A stretch of DNA of 64,000 nt, from contig CBDCAI010000005.1 of assembly GCA_965213845.1 (NCBI GenBank), positions 496,001 to 560,000 of the forward strand. The letters run 5' to 3'. Below are positions 50,501 to 60,348 of this stretch, piece after piece (within the stretch, counting starts at the first letter, position 1; each line of letters begins with the position of its first letter). Origin of the DNA: JBBROS01 sp965213845 (GTDB lineage Bacteria; Pseudomonadota; Alphaproteobacteria; Acetobacterales; Acetobacteraceae). A program made the translations under genes and the position numbers. A model generated the notes under the pieces. It did no database searches. It saw only the letters and a list, made by a program, of their open reading frames with translations, and was not told the origin of the DNA.

Positions 50501-53500
50501 ACAGGTTGGCCGCGAGCGACTCGACGGTCAGGGCTGCCGTGCCCACGACGTGCACCGTGCCGCCGGCGCTGCTGGCGATGCTGCCGCCGGACAGGTTGAC
50601 GCCATCGAGGTTGACGGTGCCGCCGGTGGCCGAAACCCGGCCGGTGCCGGAGATGACGCCCTGCAGGTCGAGCGTGCCGGTCGTGGCCTCCATCAGGCCG
50701 AGGTTGATGGCGCCCAGCGGCCCGGCGTTCACCACCATGGTGCCGCCGACCGCACGGATCGTGCCGCCCGCGCGGTTGATCAGCCCGATCGCCCCGTTGC
50801 CGATGGTGCCCACGCCGCTGATCGTGTTGTCCAGGTTGTCGAGCGTGTCCGCCTGCGTGCCGCCGATGACCTGGGTCGCGGCACCGGTGCTGTAGCCGTC
50901 GGCCATCGTGACCTGGCCGCCGCCCGCCAGCACCGTCGTGCCGGACACGGTCATGACTGCGGTCTGACTGTAGTAAGAGTAGCCGCTGAGGGCGAGCGTG
51001 CCGGTGTTCTGGATCGTGCCCGCGAGGGCGAGCGTGGTGCCGGTGTCGACGAACAGCGTGGTGGCGTTCGTCGCCGAGACCAGACCCTCCAGCGTGGTGA
51101 GGTGGATCGAGCCCTTGCCGCTGCTGGAGAGCGTGCCGCCGGTGATCGTGCCGCCGGCCAGGTTGACGATGCCGCCGGTCGCCGCGATCCGCCCGCCCGA
51201 GTTGGCGATGGCGCCATGCAGCTCGAGCGTGCCGGTCGTCGCCTCCAGCAGCCCGGCGTTGGTCAGGCCGACCTTGCCCGTGCTGACGACGAGCGTTCCG
51301 CCATTGAAGGCCCGGATCGTGCCGCCGCTCTGGTTGACCAGGCCCAACGTGCCGCTGCCCAGCGATCCCTGGCCGCGGATGGTGTTGTCCACGTTCACCA
51401 GCGTATCGGCCGCGGTGCCGTTCACGACCGACGTGGTGCCCGAGTTGTAGGTGTCCACCAGCGTGACGGTGCCGCCGCCGGTCAGCGTCGTGGTGCCCGA
51501 CACGGTCACCGTCGAAAGCTGGCTGTAATAGGAGAAGCTGGCCAACGAGATCGAGCCCAGGTTGTTGACCAGGCCCGTCAAGGCGAGCGTCGCGCCCGCG
51601 CCGACGGTCAGCCCGCCCTTCAGCAGCAGCGCATGCTGCGTGCCGTCCAGCGACGCGGTGGTGCTGACGTCGATGTTGCCCATCGCCGTGCTGGAGACGC
51701 TCTGCCCGGCGCCGATCGTGGCACCGGCAAGAATCAATGTCCCGGTGTCGATCGCCGTGACCTTGCCCGTCCCGGTGACGGCCGCATGCAGCAACAGGAA
51801 GCCGCCAACGCCGGCATCGAGCTCGCCGCTGTTGGCCGTGTCGCTGCTGATCTCGAGGGTGCTGCTGCTGACGGCCGTCATCAGGTCGGTGTTGACGATG
51901 CCGTTCGTGCCGGTGTCGATCGTCAGCGTCCCGCGGTTGTTGGCCTGGACCACGAAGTCGTTGATGAAGTGGAAGTTGCCGGTGCCGATGCGGCCGAAGC
52001 CGGTGATCAGGTTCGTCGCGTTGTCCAGCGTGTCCGCGCTGGTGCCGGTGATCACCTGGGTGGCCTGCGAAGTGCTGTAGTCGTCGGCCAAGGTGAGGGT
52101 CCCGTAGCCCGTCAGCTTGGTCAGGCCCTCGATGCCGATCGTCGAGACCTGGCTGTAATAGGAGAAGCCGCGCAGGTTGATGAACCCGCTATTGGCGATC
52201 GTCCCCTTCAAGTACAGCGTCGACCCGTGATCGAACGTCGTCGTGCCGGCCAGCGTCACGGTCTGCGACGAGGCGTCGAGCGTGCCGGTGCTGACGACGT
52301 GCAGCGTGCCGCCGGCGGCGACGCTGAACGTGCCGCTGCCGAGCTGCGTGCCGCCGTCGATCGCGATGGTGCCGCCCGACAGCGCGCTCATGCTGCCGCC
52401 ATAGGCGACGATGCCGTGCAGGATGACGGTGCCCGCCGCGCCGGCCACGACGCTGCCGGCATTTGACAGCGTGCTGTCGAATTCGAGCGTGCCGTTGGTC
52501 GCCTGCATCAGCCCGAGGTTGCTGGTCCGGGCGACGGCCCCGTTGTTGAACGTGAGCGTGCCGCCGGTGGCCGTGACGGTGCCGCCCGCGTCGTTGACGA
52601 CGTTCATCGTGCCGCCGCCGATAACGCCATAGCCGCTGATCGTGTTGTCGACGTTCTCGAGCGAGTCGGCGGACGTGCCGGTGATGACCTCGGTGGCGGG
52701 CGTGCCGTTGTAGCCGTCGGACAGGACGAGATTGCCGCCCTTCGTCAAGGTGACCGCGCCCTGGACCACGACCGTCGAGATCTGGCTGTAATAAGAAAAG
52801 CCGGTGATCGCGATCGTGCCGTAGTTCTTGATCGCGCCGGCAAGGGTCAGGGTGGTGCCGGCGTCCACATGGATCGTCCCGTCGGTCGTGACCCCGGAGA
52901 GCGAGGCGGAACCGACCACGTGGACGCCGCCGGTGGGTCCGACGCCTTCGACGTAGCCGCCGGTGATGGCGGCGCCGACCAGGTTGGCCGCGGAGTTGCT
53001 GGTGAGGATGCTGCCGAACGTGCCCTGGGTGACGGTGCCGTGCAGCTCCACCGTGCCGCCATAGGCCTCGATCGTGCCGTTGTTGGTGAGCCCCAACGCG
53101 CCGGGGTTGATGACCAGGGTGGAACGGGTGGCCGTCACCTGGCTGCCGGCGCCCACGACCAGCCCGATCGTGCCGTTGCCGAGCTGGCCGTAGCCGGTGA
53201 TGAAGCTGCCTTCGAGGTCCAGCACGTCGGCGGCGGTGCCGGTGATGATCTGGCCGAGCCCGTCGCCAATGCCGCCCGACTTCGGCACGTAGCCGTCGAA
53301 CATGTTGATGGTGCCGCCGCCGGTCAGCACCAGCGTGCCGCTGACGTTCAGCGTGGCGACTAGCCCGTAATACGAGTAGCCCTCGAGCGTGATGCTGGAC
53401 GTGTTGGTCACGGTGCCGCGCAGCGTCAGCCCGCCGCCGCTGATGGGCGCGCCGATGCCGCCGCCGTCGATCGTGAGCCCGTTGGTGTCTAGGCCGGCCG

Positions 53501-55751
53501 GCAGCTTCAGCGTCACGTTGTGCAGGTGCGCCTGGGTGACGTCGATTTTGCCGAGCGACGCGTCGATCGTGGCGTTGGTGCCGTAGATGTCGCCGATCAG
53601 GGTCAGCTTGTAGCCGGCATCCACCGTCACCAAGCCCGTCAGCGCCACGGCGTTCAGCGTGCTGTCGGCCGTGACCTCCAGAACGCCGCCCAGCGACGTG
53701 ATGGCACCCCCCAGGATGGTGGCCCCGTCGATGGCGACACGGGTGGACGTGGCATAGGCGTCGATCTCGCCGCCGCCCGTCTGGTCGATGGTGCTGGTCA
53801 GGTCGAGCGTGCTGCCGCCCGAGGCCAGGATGCCGTTGTTGAAGGTGTAGGCGGAGACGGACAGCGTGCCGGGGCCGTTCGCCAGCACCAGGCCATGGAC
53901 GCCGTTGATGAAGTTGATCGGCGAGGTGAAGTTGTAAAGCCCGATCGTGCCGGCGCCCGAAATGGTGTTGTCGACGTTGTAGAAGGTGTCGAACGGGTCG
54001 GCGCCGTTCGGGGAGCGGCCGCCGATCACGCTGCCGGCGCCGCCCAGATGGACCTTGCCGCCGCCGGTCAGGCTGACGAGCGGCCCGTAGGTCTGCAGCG
54101 TGGCCTGGCTCGGGCCGCCATAGATGAAGATGTCGCCGTTGTTGGTCAGGCCGCCTGCCTGGAACAGGGTGGTCCCGGACTCGATGTCGATCGTGCCCAG
54201 GTTGGTGCTGCCGGCGTTCTGGTTCTCGACGACGAAGTGGCCGCTCTGGATGTCGAGCGAGCCGTAGTAGTTGATCGTGATGCTGTCGACGATGTTGATC
54301 TGCTGCTGGACCACCACGACCGGGTTGGTGCCGATATCGACCTCGGAGGAGTCGTTCGGGACGCTGCCGTTGCTCCAGTTGCCGGCGGTGCCGAACGTGC
54401 CGTAGGCCTTTCCCACCCAGTGCACGCGGGACAGGTCGGCCAGCGCCGACGTCGTGCCGTCGGCGGCGAAGGTGTAGTTCTGCACGTTGGTGAAGCTGTA
54501 GGCGCTGCCCAGCCCGGTCTTGAGCGTCAGAATGGCGGCGGTGCCGTTCAGCGACAGCACGTAATCGCTGCGATGACCCACAAGCACGGCCGTGTTGGTG
54601 CCGCCGCCGCCGTCGATCACGTCGCTGCGGCCGTTGGTATAAATGGTGTCGTTGCCGCCGCCGCCGACGAAGTTGTCGATCTGGGTGCCGTATTCGATGA
54701 AGATGTTGCTGGTGAGGCCGTCGACGCTGCTGAACTTGCCGTCGTTGAGGTTCACCGTGTTGTCGGTCGTGTAAAGGGAGAGGTCCAGCTTGTTGTTGGC
54801 GCCGTAGTCGTACAGCGTGACGATGGGCTTCGTGTCCTGCGTGAAGTCGTACATCGACAGCTTCTTGGACGTCCCGTCGGTGTCGGTGAACATGACCGTC
54901 GAATTGAAGCCGAAGGTCTTGCCGCCGCTGAACATCGTGCTGCTCGGCGCGCCGTTCAGGCGCTGGGCGGCGAAGATGTCGAGCCCCATGGGCGTGAACG
55001 GCGCCTCGCCCTTGTAGTCGGCCGTCACCGCGTAGCTGCCGGAGTATTTCGGAACCAGATACGCGGTGCCGGCGGCGTTCGCGATGTCGGCCGTGGGATC
55101 GATGTACGACATGATCGACCAGGGGCGCTCGTCGTACTCGTTGCGCTGCTGCGTGCTGGGGTCGACAGCGCCGTTGTAGTTCCCGGTGTGCCCCAGCCCG
55201 AGCATGTGGCCGATCTCGTGCACGAGCGTGTCGATGCCGTAGCCGTTCTCGGCGGTGTAGCTGCCGATGTCGCCATAGGCCAGCGCCGTGCTGTTCTTCT
55301 GAAGGGTCGTCGCGTCGATGACGATCGCCCCGGTCAGCGTGTGCCCGAACCCTGTCACCCCGGTCGGGACGACCTTTCCCTTGTCGTACAGGGTCCCGGG
55401 GCCGACCACGACCTTGTTCACCGTGTCGCCGGTATGATCGAAGGTGAGCTGTGCGGAGGAGGCGTCCGCCTGGTAGGTGAAGCTGATGTTGGTCAGCCCC
55501 GACCAGAGCTGCAGCGACTGCCAGGCATACTCCTTGGCCGAGGCACTGAACTCCGCGGGGCTGAGGAAGCCCACCGACACCGAGGCGCCTGCCCCGAACG
55601 TGTCGATCGTCGCCGCCGAGCCGTTGAGGTAATGCGTGAAGCTGTCCGACTGGACGACCCCGTTCTGATCGACCCCGGCCTCGTAGTTGATCTCGCTCTG
55701 CTGGTCCGCAGTGAGGTTGCCGAGCTGGGTCGTGTTGAGGTTCGTCGCCAT
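47595..55751 (-). CDS. Paralogue H: serralysin-like metalloprotease fused to giant repeat region and FG-GAP module
   Basis: 2,718 residues from ATG 55751, which has AAGGAGAGG 6 bases upstream; a longer frame adds 23 residues without a ribosome-binding site. Residues ~1-300 are an M10/serralysin-type protease: zinc motif HEIGHMLGLGH near 177-187 and Met-turn SIMSY near 215. An RTX-like calcium stretch (GGGGNDTI...DVIDGGGG) follows near 362. Residues ~490-2150 are about seven repeats of 170-190 residues marked by SYYSQ or SYYNQ and DNTISG motifs. The FG-GAP module spans ~2338-2630, and the tail ends SLMLRAA. Serralysins leave the cell by type I secretion without an N-terminal signal, as expected here; no exporter genes are adjacent. 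Confidence 0.85.
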   Translation of the reverse strand: MATNLNTTQLGNLTADQQSEINYEAGVDQNGVVQSDSFTHYLNGSAATIDTFGAGASVSVGFLSPAEFSASAKEYAWQSLQLWSGLTNISFTYQADASSAQLTFDHTGDTVNKVVVGPGTLYDKGKVVPTGVTGFGHTLTGAIVIDATTLQKNSTALAYGDIGSYTAENGYGIDTLVHEIGHMLGLGHTGNYNGAVDPSTQQRNEYDERPWSIMSYIDPTADIANAAGTAYLVPKYSGSYAVTADYKGEAPFTPMGLDIFAAQRLNGAPSSTMFSGGKTFGFNSTVMFTDTDGTSKKLSMYDFTQDTKPIVTLYDYGANNKLDLSLYTTDNTVNLNDGKFSSVDGLTSNIFIEYGTQIDNFVGGGGNDTIYTNGRSDVIDGGGGTNTAVLVGHRSDYVLSLNGTAAILTLKTGLGSAYSFTNVQNYTFAADGTTSALADLSRVHWVGKAYGTFGTAGNWSNGSVPNDSSEVDIGTNPVVVVQQQINIVDSITINYYGSLDIQSGHFVVENQNAGSTNLGTIDIESGTTLFQAGGLTNNGDIFIYGGPSQATLQTYGPLVSLTGGGKVHLGGAGSVIGGRSPNGADPFDTFYNVDNTISGAGTIGLYNFTSPINFINGVHGLVLANGPGTLSVSAYTFNNGILASGGSTLDLTSTIDQTGGGEIDAYATSTRVAIDGATILGGAITSLGGVLEVTADSTLNAVALTGLVTVDAGYKLTLIGDIYGTNATIDASLGKIDVTQAHLHNVTLKLPAGLDTNGLTIDGGGIGAPISGGGLTLRGTVTNTSSITLEGYSYYGLVATLNVSGTLVLTGGGTINMFDGYVPKSGGIGDGLGQIITGTAADVLDLEGSFITGYGQLGNGTIGLVVGAGSQVTATRSTLVINPGALGLTNNGTIEAYGGTVELHGTVTQGTFGSILTSNSAANLVGAAITGGYVEGVGPTGGVHVVGSASLSGVTTDGTIHVDAGTTLTLAGAIKNYGTIAITGFSYYSQISTVVVQGAVTLTKGGNLVLSDGYNGTPATEVITGTSADSLENVDNTISGYGVIGGGTMNVVNDAGGTVTATGGTLTFNNGAVARTSNLGLMQATNGTLEFDSTLSNAGSVVAGAAGTVILHGIVAYGGSMSALSGGTIAIDGGTQLGSGTFSVAAGGTLHVVSTGTLDASSQTVTLAGTTTFDHGSTLYLKGTIANSGFINLRGFSYYSQVSTIGIEGLTKLTGYGTLTLADDYSTSQATQVITGTSADTLDNATNLITGFGRIGTGNFHFINDFVVQANNRGTLTIDTGTNGIVNTDLMTAVSSSTLEISSDTANSGELDAGVGGFLLLHAAVTGTGKVTAIDTGTLILAGATIGAGQSVSSTAMGNIDVSTTASLDGTQHALLLKGGLTVGAGATLALTGLVNNLGSISLASFSYYSQLSTVTVSGTTTLTGGGTVTLVDTYNSGTTSVVNGTAADTLVNVDNTIRGQGSLGSGTLGLVNQSGGTIRAFNGGTLVVSTGKVGLTNAGLLEATTGTLELHGAIANSGGRIAATGGIVNLAGGTITGGTLSSSGKGSIHLTTLEGLVSATNATTLFVDTGTTLALAGTIQNTGTLALSGYSYYSQTAVMTVSGTTVLAGGGQVTMADGYSTGAATQVIGGTQADTLDNLDNTISGVGTIGNGAIGLINRAGGTIRAVGGTMVVNAGPLGAINLGLMEATTGTLDLQGVISGTGRVSATGGTVNLDGVNLSGGSIASSAGGTVHVVGTAALTVESLAANLYVDTNTTLTLGGPTRNTGTITLTGNSYYNQAGTVVASGAVSLTGGGRVVLTDSNATGSDTQVIKGTGAGTDSLTNVDNTITGLGRVGGKSLSLVNQASGVIQGTVGVLTLDAGAGSIANAGLLTTAGTGTLETNTFVTNTGTIDAASGGTVLVHGVITNSGTVKAESGGTLQLDGGTLAGGAITVATGGKLVVSSTGAIAASTTPLEMDGTLTVAPTATLLLGGPVHNLGTVAVTGNSYYNQTGTLSLIGTVALSGGGALTLTDSNGGGGGTQVVSSGTLDNVDNTISGIGTFASAVTNEVAGTVLATGGLAFNGAFNNKGTVLATTGTASFATGTVKNLYSGVLTGGTWETMGGTIAFADALATDTATIILDGANGGSITGAGVALQTSLTLVTTGGLLQLQEGYTFAGTTSLNNAGEIRLSASTLSATGLYNVGLIDGTGTLDAGLGGGGVIEAKGGTLTLAKSASGALKVDANSTLVLKNGAASGTTVTFTGTGGTLDIVSPSTAVPNLYNGTVLGNAVGNAIDIQGLAATGTFSNGVLTLTSGGIQIGTVAYAAGYVATATSDGKGGTLIQAAVAPPPTIAKPDDLNGDGKSDIVLQNTDGTTIVFTMNGGQITAGTSLGNFGAGTALVGTGDFNGDGTSDTLVEGPGGTLILFTVTNNAYTAGFNLGSYGSSWNVAGTGDFNGDGKSDILLQNVNGSVVGFTMNGGSVTAGTSYGNFGTAKVVGVADFDGDGTSDMLIQAADGTLTEFGVKNNGFASGARIGTFPNFKVAGVGDYNGDGRADILLQSTVDNSTVIFNMNGGNVIAGTSFGTIGGAKVVASGDYNGDGTSDILVQGSTGTLTLFTIASNGITAGFGLGNPGLSWHAIDPTLPGPIVTASQAAPPPAFITTSSAVPAATLPSADDALADAVRSGATAAPADPAGPAPAASTPADAAPAAAGVTLADPTTTQPVLTTDSSLMLRAA

Positions 55752-55908
55752 GGCGGCCTCTCCTTGCGCCAGCGTCGCCGCTCGCGGTTCTTTGATGAGT
55801 CGTTCACGTGTATATGTCACCTAAACGTGAGTAGGTCAATTTTGTTGCTAAATGTTGCTAATCTCAATTGGTACCGTCACTTAAAGGCGGTATTTCGCGT
55901 CCAGCCCC
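55752..55908. promoter_or_regulatory. A/T-rich divergent promoter region between paralogue H and the ABC exporter
   Basis: The spacer is far more A/T-rich than its surroundings at about 55800-55890. It contains a direct repeat TGTTGCTAA at 55843-55851 and 55853-55861 (10-bp step, about one helical turn) and an inverted repeat TCACGT (55804-55809) / ACGTGA (55825-55830). These are reasonable operator candidates for either gene. No regulator can be named. Confidence 0.4.
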
Positions 55909-57798
55909 ATGACCCCGCGAACGGAGCGCGTCGTGCCCCTCAAGCCTGACGCCGGCTTCGTGCGCGAGCGGTTCGGCGCCCTGCGCAACCTGCCGCCCTT
56001 TCTCGCCCTGATCTGGCGCACCAGCCCGGCGCTGACCGGGGCCACCCTGGTCCTGCGCCTGCTGCGCGCCCTGCTGCCCGTCGCCATGCTGTTCCTGGGC
56101 AAGCTGATCATCGACGAGGTCGTGGCGCTGTCCCGCCTGCCCACGCATCCGCCCGATCTCGCGGCCTGGGTCTCGGGCGGGCTGGCGACCCGCCTTGTCC
56201 TGCTCCTGCTGGGCGAGCTGGGGCTGGCGCTGCTCACCGACGGGCTCGGGCGGACCGTCACGCTGCTGGACGGGCTGCTGTCGGAGCGGTTCAGCAATGC
56301 GTCCAGCCTGCGGTTGATGGAGCACGCCGCGACGCTCGACCTGCGCGACTTCGAGGACAGCGAGACGCAGGATCGGCTGGACCGGGCGCGGCGGCAGGCG
56401 AGCGGACGCACCGGGCTGATCGGGCTGATGTTCGGCCAGGCGCAGGACCTGGTCACGCTGGCCGGGTTCGCCGCCGGGATCGCGGCCTATGCACCGGGGC
56501 TGATCCTGCTGCTCGCCGCGGCGCTGGTGCCGGCGTTCCTGGGCGAGGCGCATTTCAACACCCTGGCCTATGCGCTGAGCACCCGCCGCACCCGCGAACG
56601 GCGGGAGCTGGATTACCTGCGCCAGACCGGTGCCAGCACGGACACGGCCAAGGAGGTCAAGCTGTTCGGGCTCAACGGCTTCCTGATCGGGCGATACCGG
56701 CAGCTGTCGCAGGCGATGCAGCGGGAGAACCAGGGCTTCGCCATCCGCCGGGCCGGCTGGGGTGCCGCGCTGGCTGCGCTGGGCACGGCCGGGTACTACG
56801 CCGCCTATGCCTGGCTGGCGGCGCGCGCGGTGGCGGGGGGGCTCACCGTGGGCGACCTCACCTTTCTCGCGGCGTCGTTCCTGCGGCTGCGCGGCCTGCT
56901 GGAGGGGCTGCTGGGCGGCTTGTCGTCCATGGCGTCGCAGGCCCTGTACCTGCAGGACCTGTTCACCTTCCTCGAGGTGCGGCCCGGCATCGTCTCGCCC
57001 CGGGACCCGCTGCCCTTCCCCGAGGGCCTCGGCACCGGAATCGTGTTCGAGGGCGTGGGGTTCCGTTATCCCGGGGCGAACCGATGGGCCGTGCGCGGCC
57101 TGTCGTTCGCGTTGCACCCGGGCGAGGTGCTGGCGCTGGTGGGCGAGAACGGGGCGGGCAAGACCACCATCGTCAAGCTGCTCACCCGGCTCTATGACCC
57201 CGACGAAGGGCGCATCCTGCTCGACGGGCAGGACCTCCGCCGCTACGACCTCGATGACGTCAGGGGTGGCGTCGGCGTCATCTTCCAGGACTTCGTGCGC
57301 TACGACCTCTCGGCGGCCGACAACATCGCGGTGGGCCGGATCGAGGCGCAGCACGACCGCCCCCGCATCGAGGCCGCGGCCCAGCGCGGCATGGCCGACG
57401 AGGTCATCCGCCGCCTGCCGCGCGGCTACGACCAGATGGTCGGGCGGCGCTTCCGCGGCGGGCTCGAGCTGTCGGGCGGCGAGTGGCAGAAGGTGGCGAT
57501 CGCCCGCGCCTACATGCGCGACGCCGCCCTGCTGATCCTGGACGAGCCGACGGCCGCCCTCGATGCCCGGGCGGAGTTCGAGGTGTTCCAGCGCTTCCGG
57601 GCCCTCAGCGCCGGGCGGACGGCGGTGCTGATCAGTCACCGCTTCAGCAGCGTGCGCATGGCCGACCGCATCCTGGTGATGGCGTCCGACGGGGAAGGCG
57701 GCGGCCGCGTGGAAGCCAGCGGCACCCACGCGGCACTGCTGGCCGAAGGCGGCCGCTACGCCGAGCTGTTCGAGCTGCAGGCCGCGGGATACCGGTAG
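55909..57798 (+). CDS. ABC exporter, fused permease and ATPase
   Basis: 629 residues. The N-terminal ~340 residues contain about six hydrophobic helices of a type I exporter membrane domain (LLRALLPVAMLFLGKLIID, GLATRLVLLLLGELGLALL). The ATPase follows: Walker A GENGAGKTT at ~411, Q-loop FQDFVRYD, signature LSGGEWQ at ~520, Walker B LLILDEPT at ~541 and the switch His in LISHRFSS. It exports an unknown substrate (lipid, drug or peptide) as a homodimer. It is next to giant protein H, but there is no C39-like N-terminal domain and no HlyD-type adaptor gene, so it is not convincingly a type I secretion ATPase. Confidence 0.88.
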   Translation: MTPRTERVVPLKPDAGFVRERFGALRNLPPFLALIWRTSPALTGATLVLRLLRALLPVAMLFLGKLIIDEVVALSRLPTHPPDLAAWVSGGLATRLVLLLLGELGLALLTDGLGRTVTLLDGLLSERFSNASSLRLMEHAATLDLRDFEDSETQDRLDRARRQASGRTGLIGLMFGQAQDLVTLAGFAAGIAAYAPGLILLLAAALVPAFLGEAHFNTLAYALSTRRTRERRELDYLRQTGASTDTAKEVKLFGLNGFLIGRYRQLSQAMQRENQGFAIRRAGWGAALAALGTAGYYAAYAWLAARAVAGGLTVGDLTFLAASFLRLRGLLEGLLGGLSSMASQALYLQDLFTFLEVRPGIVSPRDPLPFPEGLGTGIVFEGVGFRYPGANRWAVRGLSFALHPGEVLALVGENGAGKTTIVKLLTRLYDPDEGRILLDGQDLRRYDLDDVRGGVGVIFQDFVRYDLSAADNIAVGRIEAQHDRPRIEAAAQRGMADEVIRRLPRGYDQMVGRRFRGGLELSGGEWQKVAIARAYMRDAALLILDEPTAALDARAEFEVFQRFRALSAGRTAVLISHRFSSVRMADRILVMASDGEGGGRVEASGTHAALLAEGGRYAELFELQAAGYR

Positions 57799-57811
57799 GT
57801 TCGGCGGCCCG

Positions 57812-59200
57812 CTACGCGGCCGGCCCCCGCGCGGCCCGCAGCACGCTGGCGAGGCCGGCGCAGGCGCAGAAGCTGGCGGCCAGGCCGAGCGAGGGGGTGA
57901 TGCCGTCGAGGCCCATCACGCCGAACAGCAACGCCACCAGCGCGGTGCCCATCGTCTGCCCCAGCAGGCGGCTGGTGGCCTGCATGCCGCTGGCGCCGCC
58001 GCTGCGGCTGGGCGGGGCCGAGGCCATCATGGTGCGGTTGTTGGGCGAGTTGAACAGGCCGAAGCCGATGCCGCACAGGCTCATGCGCCAGGCGATGTCG
58101 GTCAGGGCCGGGCCGGGCGGCAGCAGGGCCATCGCGACCAGGCCCGTCATCATCAGCGCCTGCCCGACGCCCCCCACCACGCCTGGTGAGAACCGGTCCG
58201 ACAGGCGCCCGGCGAACGGCGCCATCAGCGCCACCGACAGCGGCCAGGGCGTCATCAGCAGCCCCGTCTGGCCCCGGGACAGCCCGAGCCCGCGTTCGAG
58301 GTAGAACGGCATCGTCACGAAGGTCATGCTCTGCGCCAGAAAGGAACAGACGGACGCGAGCACGGACAGCGCGAAGACCGGCCGTGCCAGCAGATCGACC
58401 GGGAGCAGCGGGTTGGTGCGGCTGAGCTGACGCCGGGCCAGCAGCCAGCCGGCGATGGCGGCGCCCGTGATCTCGATCGCCGCCAGCCAGCGGTCACCGC
58501 CATGGCCGATGCCGTCGACCCCGCTGATCAGCAGGCCGAAGGTCAGCGCGTTCAGCCCGGCGCTGCCCCAGTCGAACCGGTGGGACCCCCGGGGCGTCGC
58601 CGGCAGCGTGCGGGCGCCCAGGGCCAGCACCAGAATGCCGATGGGCACGTTCACGGCGAACAGCCATTGCCAGCCCGCGACGGACAGGATCGCCGCAGCC
58701 AGGCTGGGCCCCACCGCGGACGAGACGGACCCCACCATGACGTTCACGCCGAAGCCCCGCCCCAGCAGCCGCCGCGGGTAGACGAACCGCACCAGCGCGC
58801 TGTTGACGCTCAGCATGCCCGCGGCGCCGAACCCCTGGAACACCCGCGCCGTCGTCAGGCTGGGCAGCGAGTGGGACAGCGCGCAGCCCAGCGAGGCCAG
58901 GGTGAACAGCACCATCCCCACACGATACACTCGGCGGTAGCCCACGATCTCGCCCAGTGCGGCCAGCGGCAGCAACGAGACGGTGACGGCGAGCTGGTAG
59001 GCGTTCACCACCCAGATGGAGGCGGAGGCGGAGACGCCGAACTCGTGCGCCAGGGTGGGCAGCGCGAGGTTGGCGATGGAGCCGTCGAGCACGGCCATCA
59101 TCAGCCCGAGCCCGATGGTGACGACGGCCCAGAAGCGGCGAGGCTGCGTCAGCCCGTCGGTGTCGGCCGACGCGGCCGGCTCCCCGGCCTTCTCCGTCAT
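57812..59200 (-). CDS. MFS permease, DHA2 (EmrB/QacA-like) family
   Basis: 462 residues with about fourteen hydrophobic segments. Typical motifs are the N-terminal MMAVLDGSIANLALPTLA (DHA2 signature with the Asp in helix 1), SIWVVNAYQLAV, GYRRVYRVG in the cytoplasmic loop and FNSPNNRTMMAS-like sequence in a later helix. Family members are proton-driven drug or metabolite exporters; no EmrA-type partner is present. The start ATG 59200 follows from the DHA2 N-terminus. It converges on the ABC exporter with a 13-bp spacer. Confidence 0.88.
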   Translation of the reverse strand: MTEKAGEPAASADTDGLTQPRRFWAVVTIGLGLMMAVLDGSIANLALPTLAHEFGVSASASIWVVNAYQLAVTVSLLPLAALGEIVGYRRVYRVGMVLFTLASLGCALSHSLPSLTTARVFQGFGAAGMLSVNSALVRFVYPRRLLGRGFGVNVMVGSVSSAVGPSLAAAILSVAGWQWLFAVNVPIGILVLALGARTLPATPRGSHRFDWGSAGLNALTFGLLISGVDGIGHGGDRWLAAIEITGAAIAGWLLARRQLSRTNPLLPVDLLARPVFALSVLASVCSFLAQSMTFVTMPFYLERGLGLSRGQTGLLMTPWPLSVALMAPFAGRLSDRFSPGVVGGVGQALMMTGLVAMALLPPGPALTDIAWRMSLCGIGFGLFNSPNNRTMMASAPPSRSGGASGMQATSRLLGQTMGTALVALLFGVMGLDGITPSLGLAASFCACAGLASVLRAARGPAA

Positions 59201-59280
59201 GGGCGGGAAGCCCCTGCCACGGGGCGGGTGGTGCCGGGGTGCTGCATCCTGTCGAGACCTCGACGGATGGGCGGGCCGTG

Positions 59281-60201
<921 letters not shown>

Positions 60202-60348
60202 GGACGCTGTCTGCCCCTGGGGCGGTCCGCTGGCAAGGTTGCGCGCGACGCCGGCCGGGCCCGGCCGCCCCACCGCTGTGGACTGGCCGTGCGATTGCAT
60301 CCGCGCCTACCATGGGCGGCAACGGCCCGGTGCCGAAAGGGATCATCG

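Noticed and set aside
12781..55751. Paralogues A-H as classical type V autotransporters because of AIDA-type repeats
   Set aside because: No C-terminal beta-barrel, no N-terminal signal peptide and no TPS domain; all end in the FG-GAP module and a disordered tail.
55909..57798. The ABC exporter as the type I secretion ATPase for the giant paralogues
   Set aside because: It lacks an N-terminal peptidase-like domain and there is no HlyD-type adaptor or TolC gene nearby. It resembles general lipid, drug or peptide exporters.
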